From NCBI GenBank assembly GCA_002292375.1, contig DBBV01000007.1, positions 98,720-162,719 of the forward strand: a stretch of DNA of 64,000 nt, read 5' to 3'. Shown here piece after piece: positions 44,738 to 52,997 of the stretch. Made by a program: the position numbers and the translations under genes. The notes beneath the pieces were generated by a model. That model was not told where the DNA came from, did no database searches, and saw only the letters and a program-made list of their open reading frames with translations. The first letter of the stretch is position 1; each line of letters begins with the position of its first letter. The DNA is from Methylococcaceae bacterium UBA975 (lineage in GTDB: Bacteria > Pseudomonadota > Gammaproteobacteria > Methylococcales > Cycloclasticaceae).

Positions 44738-44798
44738 GTTAAAAAGCAGGCGTGTCACCATAATTGTTCATGTAATTAACCGTATTGAGTGACACATC

Positions 44799-45038
44799 AT
44801 GGACGTAGGATCAATCAGCCAAAATGCATTACTGGGTATTAGTAAAGGCCTTAATCAAGCGAATAACGCAAGCGCTAAGCTGGCCAGTGCCGATCAATTA
44901 TCCGGCGAACACAGTCAACAAGACAAAACACAGGCCCTCACCGAATTAAAACAGGCAGAGGCACAAGTTCAATTGTCCGCTAAAGTTGCACAAACTGCAG
45001 GCGACGTGATTGGCAGCATTATCGACATCACCGCTTAA
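44799..45038 (+). CDS. Small helical protein of unknown function, flagellar-rod-like pattern
   Basis: A 79-residue protein beginning MDVGSISQNALLGISKGLNQ and ending ISTA-like (GDVIGSIIDITA). The layout, with an N-terminal amphipathic helix rich in Asn/Ala, a short polar middle and a C-terminal AEAQVQLSAKVAQTAGDVIG helix, resembles the terminal helices of flagellar rod/hook proteins (FlgE/FlgG type). No flagellar gene is nearby, so no function is assigned. It has a consensus CRP-type site and a candidate promoter upstream. A GTGTCAC/GTGACAC pair (44752-44758, 44789-44795) could fold over its ribosome-site area. Confidence 0.65.
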   Translation: MDVGSISQNALLGISKGLNQANNASAKLASADQLSGEHSQQDKTQALTELKQAEAQVQLSAKVAQTAGDVIGSIIDITA

Positions 45039-45147
45039 CAAACCTTTCGCGACACAACCTAACACCCGCAGCCAACAGCCACAGTGTGGCGAGCAAACGC
45101 CTCGTCATGTAGAATAAGACCCTTGATTAATTAATAAGGACTGTATT

Positions 45148-45753
45148 TTGCAAACTGACAAAGAAAAACTCAGCTATACCATGGGGCAACAGATTGGTGC
45201 CGGCATTAAACAAGATAAATTAGACGTAGACACCGATACCTTGGTACTTGGCCTGTCACACCAGCTGAATGGCGAAGAAAGCTTGTTGAGCGGTGAAGAA
45301 ATGCGAGCGGTTATTGAAGATTTCCAAAAACAAATGCAGGCGCAAGCGTCTGGAGTGCAGCAAAAAAATGCGGAAATTGGCGCTAAATTTTTAGCGGATA
45401 ATGCCGGCAACGAAGGCGTTCAAGTCCTTAGTAGCGGCATGCAATATATTGTACTTGCTGAAGGTGACGGTGAAAAACCTGCTGCGACCGATACCGTTAA
45501 TGTTCATTACGAAGGCAGTCTCATCAATGGTACTGTATTCGATAGCTCAATCAAACGCGGTGAACCGGCCACATTTCCAGTTAACGGTGTTATCCAGGGC
45601 TGGCAAGAAGCGCTTCAATTAATGAACGTAGGCTCTAAATGGAAAGTCTTTATTCCATCTAACTTAGCTTACGGTGAAAATGGCGCAGGCGGCTCCATTG
45701 GGCCCAATGAAACGCTGATTTTTGAGATGGAGTTATTAGCCATCAATAACTAA
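45148..45753 (+). CDS. FKBP-type peptidyl-prolyl isomerase (FklB/FkpA type)
   Basis: A 201-residue isomerase with an N-terminal helical dimerisation domain (DKEKLSYTMGQQIGAGIKQD) and a C-terminal FKBP domain from about residue 95: VNVHYEGSLINGTVFDSS, the VIQGWQEAL segment and the IPSNLAYGENGAGGSIGPNE loop. No signal peptide is seen, so it is cytoplasmic and closer to FklB than FkpA. It starts with TTG at 45148 behind AAGGA; no in-frame ATG is suitable. A terminator follows at 45781. Confidence 0.92.
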   Translation: MQTDKEKLSYTMGQQIGAGIKQDKLDVDTDTLVLGLSHQLNGEESLLSGEEMRAVIEDFQKQMQAQASGVQQKNAEIGAKFLADNAGNEGVQVLSSGMQYIVLAEGDGEKPAATDTVNVHYEGSLINGTVFDSSIKRGEPATFPVNGVIQGWQEALQLMNVGSKWKVFIPSNLAYGENGAGGSIGPNETLIFEMELLAINN

Positions 45754-45780
45754 ATCGCACTCAAATCGTTCGACTTAGAC

Positions 45781-45817
45781 ATACTAAAAAGCCGGTCACT
45801 GACCGGCTTTTTAGTAT
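45781..45817. terminator. Bidirectional terminator between the FKBP gene and fabB
   Basis: A perfect 37-bp inverted repeat with 18-bp arms around a single central base (ATACTAAAAAGCCGGTCA and its complement). The GC-rich core is flanked by A5 and T5, so it terminates both convergent genes. Confidence 0.92.
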
Positions 45818-45831
45818 CCAATTATTTCTTT

Positions 45832-47049
45832 TTAAGCCTCATAACGCTTAAACACCAAGGTTGCATTTGTACCACCAAAGCCGAAACTATTTGACATAAC
45901 CGTGTTCAAAGGGGCGTCCAATTGCGTTTCTCGCACAATTGATATGCCATCTGCAGCCTCGTCTAATGTATCAATATTAGCCGATGCAGCAATAAAATTA
46001 TCCTTCATCATCAATAAACAATAGATCGCTTCTTGCACACCCGCTGCACCTAAGGAGTGGCCAGACAATGACTTGGTTGAGCCAATCGGTGGCGTATTAT
46101 CACCAAAAACCGCTTTAACTGCTTTTAATTCAGCTATATCACCCACTGGCGTACTGGTGCCGTGCGCGTTAATGTAATCAACTGGTGTATCTACTGTATC
46201 CAATGCTTGTTGCATACAGCGGGTGGCACCTTCACCAGAAGGCGCAACCATATCGTAACCATCCGATGTTGCCCCGTAGCCAACCAATTCGGCGTAAATT
46301 TTTGCCCCGCGGGCTAACGCTACATCTAGTGCTTCAACGACGACCACACCACCACCGCCAGCGATAACAAAGCCATCACGATCGGCATCATAGGCGCGTG
46401 AAGCGCTTTCTGGTGTGTCATTTCTTTTCGTCGACAAGGCACCCATGGCGTCAAACATCATCGTTAACGACCAATGTTCTTCTTCACCACCCCCGGCAAA
46501 CACACGATCTTGCTTGCCCAACTGAATCAACTCCATTGCATTGCCAATGCAATGCGAGCTCGTTGCGCAGGCCGAGGTGATTGAGTAATTAACGCCTTTA
46601 ATTTTATATGGCGTAGCGAGTCCTGCTGATACGGTACTGCTCATTGTACGCGGCACCATATAAGGGCCCACACGACGAATACCTTTGGTATTGAGCAGGT
46701 TTATCGCGTCATTAACATTTTTCGTCGATGCCCCGCCTGACCCCACAATTAATCCCGTTTTTGGGTTAGATACCTGTTCCTCGCTTAGCCCTGCATCGTC
46801 AATCGCCTGTTGCATCGAAACATACGCATAAGCCGCGGCATCACCCATAAAACGACGGGTTTTACGGTCAATTAATTCATCTAGGTTGATTTCTGGCACC
46901 CCAGCAACCTGACTGCGGAAACCTTTTTCTTTATACGCTTCAATAAAACTAATACCTGACTTACCCTCTTTGAGAGAAGCCGCCACACTCTCTATATCAC
47001 TGCCCAGCGAAGATACAATTCCCATGCCTGTTATAACAACACGTCTCAT
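45832..47049 (-). CDS. fabB: 3-oxoacyl-ACP synthase I
   Basis: Condensing enzyme needed for unsaturated fatty-acid elongation. The ATG at 47049 (AAGG in front) gives 405 residues, as in E. coli FabB (406). A reading from 47130 would add 27 residues and begin inside fabA. The catalytic Cys lies in TSACATSSHCIG near residue 163, the His residues lie in NAHGTSTPVGD and SLSGHSLGAAG, and the C-terminal NSFGFGGTNATLVF is intact. It is 13 bp downstream of fabA, in the usual fabA-fabB operon. Confidence 0.97.
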   Translation of the reverse strand: MRRVVITGMGIVSSLGSDIESVAASLKEGKSGISFIEAYKEKGFRSQVAGVPEINLDELIDRKTRRFMGDAAAYAYVSMQQAIDDAGLSEEQVSNPKTGLIVGSGGASTKNVNDAINLLNTKGIRRVGPYMVPRTMSSTVSAGLATPYKIKGVNYSITSACATSSHCIGNAMELIQLGKQDRVFAGGGEEEHWSLTMMFDAMGALSTKRNDTPESASRAYDADRDGFVIAGGGGVVVVEALDVALARGAKIYAELVGYGATSDGYDMVAPSGEGATRCMQQALDTVDTPVDYINAHGTSTPVGDIAELKAVKAVFGDNTPPIGSTKSLSGHSLGAAGVQEAIYCLLMMKDNFIAASANIDTLDEAADGISIVRETQLDAPLNTVMSNSFGFGGTNATLVFKRYEA

Positions 47050-47062
47050 ATTAACCTTTCTC

Positions 47063-47587
47063 CTAAAAATTCTCTGTCGATACAAACAAGCCCACACGGA
47101 GGTCTTTGGCTTCATAAATGACTTTACCATCTACTTCCATGACCGCATCAGCTATACCCATTACTAGCTTTCTCATAATGACACGTCTCATATTAATTCT
47201 ATAGGTCACTTTTTTAGCTGTCGGTAACACTTGGCCGGTAAATTTTAACTCACCTACACCTAAAGCTCTACCGCGACCTAAACCACCCTTCCAACCCAGA
47301 AAAAAACCAACTAGTTGCCACATAGCATCCAAGCCTAAACAGCCAGGCATGACCGGGTCGCCTGGAAAATGGCAATCAAAAAACCATAAGTCGGGCGTGA
47401 TATCTAACTCGGCAATAATTTGGCCTTTGCCGTTAGCACCCCCATCGTCGGTAATTGAAACCACCCGATCCACCATCAACATATTGGGCATGGGTAACTG
47501 AGCATTACCAGGGCCAAACAACTCCCCACGACCACAACTTAATAACTCTTCTTTGTTATATGAATTCTGTTTGTTATTGTCCGTCAA
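47063..47587 (-). CDS. fabA: 3-hydroxydecanoyl-ACP dehydratase/isomerase
   Basis: Dehydratase and cis-3 isomerase that creates the double bond of unsaturated fatty acids. The 174-residue protein has the active-site CHFPGDPVMPGCLGLDAMWQL block with His and Asp, and the PNMLMVDRV segment. Length and motifs match E. coli FabA (172). It forms an operon with fabB. A 16-bp stretch, ACACGTCTCATATTAA (plus strand), occurs both at 47181-47196 inside it and at the fabB start (47039-47054). Confidence 0.97.
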   Translation of the reverse strand: MTDNNKQNSYNKEELLSCGRGELFGPGNAQLPMPNMLMVDRVVSITDDGGANGKGQIIAELDITPDLWFFDCHFPGDPVMPGCLGLDAMWQLVGFFLGWKGGLGRGRALGVGELKFTGQVLPTAKKVTYRINMRRVIMRKLVMGIADAVMEVDGKVIYEAKDLRVGLFVSTENF

Positions 47588-47680
47588 AATGCTAAATCCT
47601 TATATGTTTGTTAAAAAACCCTGTTAAATGCTTCATTAAAGCGCATATGATACTTGTTCTAGCTCAAATGGGCGAGTCCC

Positions 47681-48982
47681 TTAAAGTTTAAGCAAGTAAC
47701 TAACCAAAAACAGCATCAAGCAGGCTGCACCATACATCTTAATCGCATAACCCAAATTCCACCTAAAAAGTGACCAGCCTGACACCCCATAACGGCCCTG
47801 TAAGGCTAAGCTAACGCCCGATACAGGGCTAAACGCTGCGCCTATAGCCCATGACATCAAAAACATCAGTGCCAATAAAGTTTCGTTCGGCTGTATCCCA
47901 CTAATCCAATGGCCAATAACCGCGATACTAATCACAGGATGCACGCCAACAACAGCCAACGTAAGAATACAAAACAACGTAATTGAGGCACTCATACCAT
48001 CAAAATGCGTCATCGGAATAGCGATTGATAGCCCATCTAACGCGGAGGCCACACCCGCGCCTAACACACCCGCTATAAGAAAAAGTAATAACTCACTTTT
48101 CATATTGGGTAACTTAGTTTGCACATGCGATTGAAAATCCAACCCACCCTGATACAAACCTTTACGCACAATCAGCACAACTAAACTAAGCAACACCGCA
48201 CTCAACGCGATCAACAACAATACTTTTATCGTGGGTAACAACCAGTGTAAGACAAAGACTAATAGCACTAACATTGCTGGTAGCCACAGTGCATTGAAAT
48301 GCATCGGATAACCCACAAAATTTTTCAAAGCCGCGGTGTTATCGTTCCGCACTTCAAGCCAGGTCAATACAAATGCAGCACTCGCCATGGCCAATCCAAT
48401 AGGTATAACCATCATTAGCGATGCCCCTGGGGTAAAAACCATTGTTGCTGCAAAGGCAGCAAAAAAGGGTGACCAATTGGCTGCCGAACAAAATGTACGG
48501 GTCAGTAACTTAAGTTGAGTAGCAGTTAGCGGCCCTTCTTTAATCCAACGGTCTGCCAGTAATAAAACCACCGATAAGTTTATCACCGAAGAAAACAGGT
48601 GAGCCCCTACATAACTTTTTATAAACCCACTCTCACCCTTGGGCAGTTTTTCACCTTCGCCGCCAGTCGGCAAGGCGACTAATTGTAAAAACTGAACGCC
48701 AATCAACATGACGACCATCGATTGATTAACCGATATAACCCCAATAAAATCTTCAAATTGCCCCGTTTGCCAAGCAACTAGCCAGCCAACGCAGGCGAGC
48801 GACGCAATGAGCAAAGTAAGTGTTTTTTGCTTGGCATCCAAATCAAAAAATAAAATAAGCCCCGCCAACCATAACCAGGCCCCACCGAGCCAATAAGAAA
48901 AGAAGGGGGTAAATGCATTAACCAGGGTGACAACAAAGCCTACGAATAGAGCGACACCCGCTATTGCTCGCAAGGCATTCAT
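47681..48982 (-). CDS. Polytopic membrane protein, possible secondary transporter
   Basis: A 433-residue inner-membrane protein with about 11-12 hydrophobic segments. I cannot name its family with confidence. Two similarly placed motifs, AANWSPFFAAFAATMVFTPGAS near residue 170 and MSWAIGAAFSPVSGVSLAL near residue 378, look like re-entrant loops of an inverted-repeat carrier (ion-transporter superfamily style). This is an inference. It starts 4 bp after the panE stop and so is probably on the same transcript as panE and dmpD, which hints at a metabolite uptake or efflux role. Confidence 0.7.
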   Translation of the reverse strand: MNALRAIAGVALFVGFVVTLVNAFTPFFSYWLGGAWLWLAGLILFFDLDAKQKTLTLLIASLACVGWLVAWQTGQFEDFIGVISVNQSMVVMLIGVQFLQLVALPTGGEGEKLPKGESGFIKSYVGAHLFSSVINLSVVLLLADRWIKEGPLTATQLKLLTRTFCSAANWSPFFAAFAATMVFTPGASLMMVIPIGLAMASAAFVLTWLEVRNDNTAALKNFVGYPMHFNALWLPAMLVLLVFVLHWLLPTIKVLLLIALSAVLLSLVVLIVRKGLYQGGLDFQSHVQTKLPNMKSELLLFLIAGVLGAGVASALDGLSIAIPMTHFDGMSASITLFCILTLAVVGVHPVISIAVIGHWISGIQPNETLLALMFLMSWAIGAAFSPVSGVSLALQGRYGVSGWSLFRWNLGYAIKMYGAACLMLFLVSYLLKL

Positions 48983-48986
48983 CTAA

Positions 48987-49946
48987 TTATTTTTGCGCCA
49001 GCGCGAGGTCTAGTAAGGTGGCAATACAACGATTATAGGGCGCATCTTTGCCCAGTTGTTCACAACCCCGTATAACCACACCACAAATTTCTTCAATTTC
49101 TAACGGGCGCCCTTTTTCACGATCAATTAGCATGGATGGTTTAATGGAATCAAAGGTCGAAATCAATTCAAACATTTCCTCGACCTCTTCAAGCGTGAAC
49201 ACTACACCATCAGCTCTAGCAGCCAGCGCCGCTTCATTCATCGCACCTTTAATCAGTGGAGCCAGCGTTGGTAACGAGGCAACCTCCCCCGTTTCTATTT
49301 GCAACAAGGTACAAATAGGATTAAAACCATTATTAACCATCAATTTACGCCAAAGCTCTTTGTTAATATCAGCGCTTACTTCGGTGGGTATTAAGGCTTG
49401 ATTAAAACACTCGGCCAGCGCATTAATTGACGCTAATTGAGTCGAGTTCACCTCTTGCTGATTAGGCCATAAGCCAAAAATAACCTGCGCAGGTCCAACC
49501 GCATCAACCACGCCTGGTCTGACGATATGCGCGCCTATTCGACGGGCTATACCGCCAACAACTAGCCCTTTGGGCAAGGTATCGGCCAAGTGTTTTTCAT
49601 TCTCTACGCCATTTTGCAAAGACAACACTAAAGGTAAACGTTGGGCTTTATATCGCTCGCACCAAATGTCCAATTGCTGCGCAAACAGTTCTGTTTGCAT
49701 GCCTTTTAGACAAACAATTACTACATCGACTTGACTAGGTTCAGTTTGCGCCAACCACTCATCAGTAGCGTAGGCTGTCACCGTTTTTTTAAACCTTAAT
49801 TCCGGGTGATTAACGCTTAGACCGTCACGTTGCATGGCTTGCAAATGCTCACCACGGGCTACCAAGGTAACTTCATGTCCCGCTTCGATAAGCCGTGCAG
49901 CATAGTAACAACCTATACCACCGGCACCGATCACGCTAAATCGCAT
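48987..49946 (-). CDS. panE: 2-dehydropantoate 2-reductase family protein
   Basis: Predicted NADPH-dependent reductase of ketopantoate (pantothenate synthesis). The 319-residue protein opens with the cofactor motif VIGAGGIGCYYAARLIEAGHEVTLVAR. The catalytic Lys region is KELWRKLMVNNGFNPI, and a Lys-x-SML segment (SIKPSMLIDREKGRPLEIEEI) closes the active site. It begins 12 bp after dmpD stops on the same strand, an unusual partner, so another 2-oxoacid reductase activity linked to aromatic degradation is possible. Confidence 0.85.
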   Translation of the reverse strand: MRFSVIGAGGIGCYYAARLIEAGHEVTLVARGEHLQAMQRDGLSVNHPELRFKKTVTAYATDEWLAQTEPSQVDVVIVCLKGMQTELFAQQLDIWCERYKAQRLPLVLSLQNGVENEKHLADTLPKGLVVGGIARRIGAHIVRPGVVDAVGPAQVIFGLWPNQQEVNSTQLASINALAECFNQALIPTEVSADINKELWRKLMVNNGFNPICTLLQIETGEVASLPTLAPLIKGAMNEAALAARADGVVFTLEEVEEMFELISTFDSIKPSMLIDREKGRPLEIEEICGVVIRGCEQLGKDAPYNRCIATLLDLALAQK

Positions 49947-49958
49947 CAGTTGCTTGCC

Positions 49959-50780
49959 TTACTCAGCAAAAAAATCCTTTACCAATTCATTAAAACGCGC
50001 GTTATGCTCAATTTGAGTCCAATGGCCACAGCAGCCAAACATGTGCAACTGTGAATTAGGGATCAGGTCAAACAACGTTGTTGAGGTAATCGGTGGTACC
50101 ACCAAATCTTCACGGCCATGAATAATCAAGGTTTCATGTTGGATTTTTTTAATGTCTTCAGGGTTACTCGCTAAGGCATCGACACACTGTTGGCGAGGTG
50201 CTGGGAACATTTTGCTAAATGCCTCTTGAAAACCTGGCTGAATACTCGCTCTATAACGAAGTTCGGCCAATTCATCGCTGACTAAGCTACGGTCATAAGC
50301 GAACAGATCCATCATTTTCCGCATGTTCTCAACCGACGGTTGGTAACCCCACACTTCATCAAGGCCCGGTGTTAAATCAAATTTAACACCTGCTGCGCCC
50401 ATCAGCACCAATTTATTGACGCGTTCTGGATGCGCAATCGCCAAGGCCAGTGATAAGCCACCGCCAAATGAATTACCCACTAAATCCGTTTTTTCAATCG
50501 CTAGCGCATCCATTAAATCAATCGCATGCTGCACCCAATTCGCCATTGTGTACTCATAACCTTCTACCCGTTCGGTAAAACCAAAGCCGGCCATATCAGG
50601 CGCAATCACGCGGTGATGTTTAGCCAATTCAGGAATAACCAAACGCCAGTTTGCCCACCCAGTCACACCGGGCCCTGAGCCGTGGATCATAAACACCGGA
50701 GAACCCTCACCTACGTCATGATAATTTGTTTTAAATGCGCCTGTTTGAATGCTATTTGCAATTTCTGGATTAGTGCTCAT
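49959..50780 (-). CDS. dmpD: 2-hydroxymuconic semialdehyde hydrolase
   Basis: C-C bond hydrolase that splits 2-hydroxymuconic semialdehyde (from catechol) or its alkyl homologues into 2-hydroxypenta-2,4-dienoate and a carboxylic acid. The 273-residue alpha/beta hydrolase has the oxyanion segment HGSGPGVTGWANW, the nucleophile Ser104 in GNSFGGG, an Asp in HGREDLVVP and a His in CGHWTQIEH. MSTNPEIANSIQTGAFKTNYHD matches the DmpD/XylF start. It is separated from the other meta-pathway genes by the tmo operon and lies 18 bp after the LLM oxidoreductase gene. Confidence 0.93.
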   Translation of the reverse strand: MSTNPEIANSIQTGAFKTNYHDVGEGSPVFMIHGSGPGVTGWANWRLVIPELAKHHRVIAPDMAGFGFTERVEGYEYTMANWVQHAIDLMDALAIEKTDLVGNSFGGGLSLALAIAHPERVNKLVLMGAAGVKFDLTPGLDEVWGYQPSVENMRKMMDLFAYDRSLVSDELAELRYRASIQPGFQEAFSKMFPAPRQQCVDALASNPEDIKKIQHETLIIHGREDLVVPPITSTTLFDLIPNSQLHMFGCCGHWTQIEHNARFNELVKDFFAE

Positions 50781-50798
50781 GAAGATTCCCTTAGTATT

Positions 50799-51824
50799 TT
50801 AGTTTGAAAGGCCAAGTTGCTTGGCCAACATTTTATAAGATTCTAGCCGTGGTTTAAATGAATAAGTCACGTTAACAATCATTAGCTCATCAACATCATA
50901 ATCCTGCCCTATTTGTTCAAGTTGTGACTGACATTGCTGGGGTGTGCCCGTGACCATGGTGGCCAAGGTTTCATCATAATACGCCTGATCCGATAGTGAT
51001 AATTGCTTCTTTTTATCCATCACGACTTCTGGTGAATAAAAAGTGTCGACCTTGCCATGACGAAACGCTTGAACCTTCCAATACGTATGACTACTAGCAA
51101 TAAATTCAGCCTCTTCTTTTGAGTCGGCACAAATGGCGGCAACCGCTATAATTGCTTCAGGTTTGTCAAGACTCCCACCGGGTTGAAAGGCATTACGGTA
51201 GCGTTGGATAATTTCGGGAGGTCTATCGTGCGTTCCAATAAATAACGCTAAGACAAAACCCGCACCTAACACACCAGCTACTTCAGCACTGCCATCACTG
51301 GAGCCCAACATCCAAACTGGCGGTGCACCCACATCAGCTGGCACCACGATTGCCTGACTATAAGGGTGATCAGCAGGTAAGTTATTGCTCAAATACCCTA
51401 TTAAATCTTTTGTTTGACCTGGGTAATACTCAGAGGGAACAGTTTGTCTTGGTGCAGAAATAGCCGCCGATGAAACGGGGTGTCCGCCGGGCGCACGGCC
51501 CACACCTAAATCAATACGACCGGGGTGAAACGCCTCTAACATCTTAAAGGTTTCCGCCACTTTAAATGCCGAATAATGTGGCAACATCACACCACCACTA
51601 CCGACTCTTATTCGTTTTGTTGCATGAGCAACATTACTGACCATCATTTCTGGGCACGGGCTAGCATAACCCGGCGTACCATGATGTTCTGCTAACCAAT
51701 AGCGGTGATAGCCCAATTCATCACAATGCTTTGCCAATTCGACCGTGGTAAATAGGCCAGAAGATTCGGGGTTTCCATCGTGTACAGGGGATTGGTCCAA
51801 GACACTTAATTTTAGATTTTTCAT
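50799..51824 (-). CDS. LLM-class flavin-dependent oxidoreductase
   Basis: A 341-residue luciferase-like monooxygenase family protein. LSVLDQSPV at the start, RYWLAEHHGTPGYASPCPEMMV near residue 42, and RIDLGVGRAPGG near residue 100 place it in the MsnO8/luciferase-like group, which uses reduced FMN (or F420 in other groups) supplied by a separate reductase. The substrate is unknown. It occupies the place where a toluene monooxygenase reductase gene (tmoF) would normally lie, but it is an unrelated fold without iron-sulfur motifs. It is separated from tmoE by a terminator, and a TATAAT -10 hexamer lies at 51879-51884 upstream. Confidence 0.88.
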   Translation of the reverse strand: MKNLKLSVLDQSPVHDGNPESSGLFTTVELAKHCDELGYHRYWLAEHHGTPGYASPCPEMMVSNVAHATKRIRVGSGGVMLPHYSAFKVAETFKMLEAFHPGRIDLGVGRAPGGHPVSSAAISAPRQTVPSEYYPGQTKDLIGYLSNNLPADHPYSQAIVVPADVGAPPVWMLGSSDGSAEVAGVLGAGFVLALFIGTHDRPPEIIQRYRNAFQPGGSLDKPEAIIAVAAICADSKEEAEFIASSHTYWKVQAFRHGKVDTFYSPEVVMDKKKQLSLSDQAYYDETLATMVTGTPQQCQSQLEQIGQDYDVDELMIVNVTYSFKPRLESYKMLAKQLGLSN

Positions 51825-51878
51825 ATTTATTGTTTAAACACTATTAGCAATGGCTGAAAAAGCCGTCTAGAACCGCTC

Positions 51879-51884
51879 ATTATA
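51879..51884 (-). promoter_or_regulatory. Candidate -10 element for the LLM-dmpD-panE unit
   Basis: A perfect TATAAT on the minus strand lies about 55 bp ahead of the LLM gene and downstream of the tmo terminator. A convincing -35 hexamer is not visible, so an activator may be needed or the match may be chance. Confidence 0.35.
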
Positions 51885-51934
51885 TAAGTAATGACTAATC
51901 GTTTCGATGCGTTAAATCACTTAATAACAGCGAC

Positions 51935-51967
51935 AAAAAAGCCGTGCAATATTGAATTACACGGCTT
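51935..51967 (-). terminator. Intrinsic terminator of the tmo operon
   Basis: On the minus strand AAGCCGTG and CACGGCTT form an 8-bp stem with a 13-nt loop, followed by six T (the last two stem T included). It begins 17 bp after the tmoE stop. It marks the end of tmoABCDE and shows that no reductase gene belongs to this operon. Confidence 0.88.
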
Positions 51968-51983
51968 ATATCAACAATCAGAC

Positions 51984-52979
51984 TTACTTCAGGCCAAACG
52001 ATTGCCTGACTGCTGCCGCATAGGCCCTTGCCTCTTCGGCGGCATCGGGTAAGTCTGTTAAGGCTGCACAATACGCATTCATCGCTTTATCGGCCAGCGG
52101 CTGCCATTTATCGACCCAGCCCTGAATAATCGACGCGTTGTCTGTGTTTGTTAGCGCAAAGTCAATCAATGCTTTAGTTTGACGTTGATGGCGTTCTGCA
52201 TCGCGTAACTGTGCATCGTTTAATAACGACAGCAGGGTATCGGCATTTTCTGCACCAGCCAGGCCTAATTGTTTTTGTACCGCAGCTGACACTGCTGGTT
52301 TTAAAATCACATCAAACACAATGGTAGCTTCTGCCCAATCCCAAGTTATGAGCGCTTTTTCAGCCAGCTCTCTAAACCCTTGCCAAGCCGCATCATTTTC
52401 CCAGTGGTCCCGTTCGTTTTCGCCAAGACCGATATCACCCCATGTTTTAGCTAACTCACAGGTTCGGTATGCTGTGTGTGTTAACCAACGCAGGTGGTCG
52501 CCAGCCTGATAAGTCGCTAGGTTTGAAATCGTACTGGCTGGTGACATTTGATGCAGGTATGAAGCACCCATTTGCAACGCGTGGTATAAATATCGCGTGG
52601 GGGCATATAAACGATTGAGTGCTTGCGCCCACTGTTTAGATATCATTTGATCGTTGCCGCGTTCACTAAACTGATCCAGCAAACCGGTAACGTAAGCCTC
52701 TTGGCCTTCTTGTAAAATATTATACGTCCGGTATATCAATTGCTCTGGGTCTCTAAACGCATCCCAGTCTTGATGTTTTAACGGACTATTATTACGGTAC
52801 TTAATGTACCAATCGTTCATTTTCGCATCCCGGCCTACTTCAAACGGCTTATCCGGGTTATTGGTATGAAAATGCAAATTGGTCGACACCACCTCGTACT
52901 CACTCGGCCTTTTACGTTGCTTTGAAAGGTGTGACCAGGTTTTAAGTGGCTTTAACGTGTCTGTTTGTGAATCGCTCAT
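51984..52979 (-). CDS. tmoE: Toluene monooxygenase beta-type hydroxylase subunit (TmoE)
   Basis: Non-catalytic partner of the diiron alpha subunit in the (alpha-beta-gamma)2 hydroxylase. Its 331 residues match T4MO TmoE (about 327). It starts with a charged region and the LKTWSHLSKQRKRPSEYEVV segment, then HFHTNNPDKPFEVGRD and NDWYIKYRNNSPLKHQDWDAFRDPEQLIYRTY, typical of the beta subunits of toluene and phenol hydroxylases. As expected it lacks the EXXH pairs of the alpha chain. It is the last gene before the operon terminator. Confidence 0.93.
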   Translation of the reverse strand: MSDSQTDTLKPLKTWSHLSKQRKRPSEYEVVSTNLHFHTNNPDKPFEVGRDAKMNDWYIKYRNNSPLKHQDWDAFRDPEQLIYRTYNILQEGQEAYVTGLLDQFSERGNDQMISKQWAQALNRLYAPTRYLYHALQMGASYLHQMSPASTISNLATYQAGDHLRWLTHTAYRTCELAKTWGDIGLGENERDHWENDAAWQGFRELAEKALITWDWAEATIVFDVILKPAVSAAVQKQLGLAGAENADTLLSLLNDAQLRDAERHQRQTKALIDFALTNTDNASIIQGWVDKWQPLADKAMNAYCAALTDLPDAAEEARAYAAAVRQSFGLK

Positions 52980-52997
52980 CGTCTGTCCTTTCTTTGC

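Noticed and set aside
47050..47130. 27-residue N-terminal extension of fabB
   Set aside because: It lies mostly inside fabA, and the KAS I start MRRVVITG is well conserved at 47049.
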